From Solirubrobacteraceae bacterium (lineage in GTDB: Bacteria; Actinomycetota; Thermoleophilia; Solirubrobacterales; Solirubrobacteraceae): DNA of 44,806 nt. The notes under the pieces were generated by a model. It saw nothing but the letters and a program-made list of their open reading frames with translations, ran no database searches and had not been told where the DNA came from. The stretch lies in contig JANJTP010000048.1 in assembly GCA_024711025.1 (NCBI GenBank), positions 1 to 44,806 of the forward strand, read 5' to 3'. The position numbers and the translations under genes are program-made. Of the stretch, positions 44,671-44,806 are shown in pieces (position 1 is the first letter of the stretch; each line of letters opens with the position of its first letter).

Positions 44671-44806
44671 TCAGGCCGACGGCGTGACGCGGTAGGCGTC
44701 GAAGACCGCGTCGACGTTGCGAAGGCGGGTGATCGTCGCCTTCAGCGCCTGCGTGTCGGCGACCTCGACGACGAAGCGGTTGCTCGTCATCGGCCGGTTG
44801 ACCGCG
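44671..44806 (-). CDS. relA: RelA/SpoT homologue, C-terminal ACT domain (partial)
   Basis: The gene continues past the window edge; only the last 44 codons are here, read with TGA at 44671-44673. The visible part reads NRPMTSNRFVVEVADTQAL then KATITRLRNVDAVFDAYRV, the closing ACT/RIS regulatory domain of bifunctional (p)ppGpp synthetase/hydrolases. The 5' part, and hence catalytic competence, is not visible. Confidence 0.85.
   Translation of the reverse strand, partial: AVNRPMTSNRFVVEVADTQALKATITRLRNVDAVFDAYRVTPSA

Overview
The window is one continuous, very GC-rich stretch of bacterial chromosome. An actinobacterium is the best fit, most likely a deep-branching class such as Thermoleophilia. 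The evidence is an actinobacterial integration host factor (mIHF), the pyrR-pyrB-pyrC-carAB-pyrKD / mihF-gmk-rpoZ-coaBC gene order, many GTG starts, ATGA-type gene overlaps and several starts that look leaderless. The class-level placement is inference. No prophage, CRISPR array or intact transposon is visible.

Bases 1-13,100 (minus strand) hold the transcription/translation block, in transcription order: rimP, nusA, ylxR, infB, a DUF503 gene, rbfA, nrnA, truB, ribF, rpsO, a peroxiredoxin, a DsbA-like protein and pnp. Head-to-tail overlaps imply one long operon, with probable extra promoters before rpsO and pnp. The rpsO-pnp pair is interrupted by the two redox genes and about 600 bp of repeat-filled, probably transposon-derived DNA (3030-3637). 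The rimP leader carries an intrinsic terminator that looks like an attenuator. NusA carries an unusual C-terminal Cys/His motif.

Bases 13,200-30,500 (minus strand) run from rnz through the complete pyrR-B-C-carA-carB-K-D operon, then mihF-gmk-rpoZ-coaBC, then a MoxR ATPase/DUF58/transglutaminase/TPR set. pyrF is missing from its usual place between pyrD and mihF. A tRNA-Arg(CCG) lies at 30,538 on the plus strand.

Bases 30,650-39,800 are an accessory region: a serine acetyltransferase-like protein, mscL, two secreted or surface-type proteins, three co-transcribed type IV (pseudo)pilin genes, and a three-domain LigD.

Bases 39,850-41,640 carry the most interesting unit. A clear SAM-I (S-box) riboswitch with a terminator precedes thrC, which overlaps a MoaD/ThiS-like sulfur-carrier gene ending in Gly-Gly. 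S-box control of a threonine synthase homologue coupled to a sulfur carrier suggests a role at the methionine/homocysteine branch of O-phosphohomoserine metabolism. This is a hypothesis and has not been shown.

Divergent from it are a CorA-type Mg2+ transporter, with a proline-rich upstream ORF overlapping its start, and a diacylglycerol-kinase-family gene. An unrecognised 219-residue gene and the 3' end of a relA/spoT homologue close the window.
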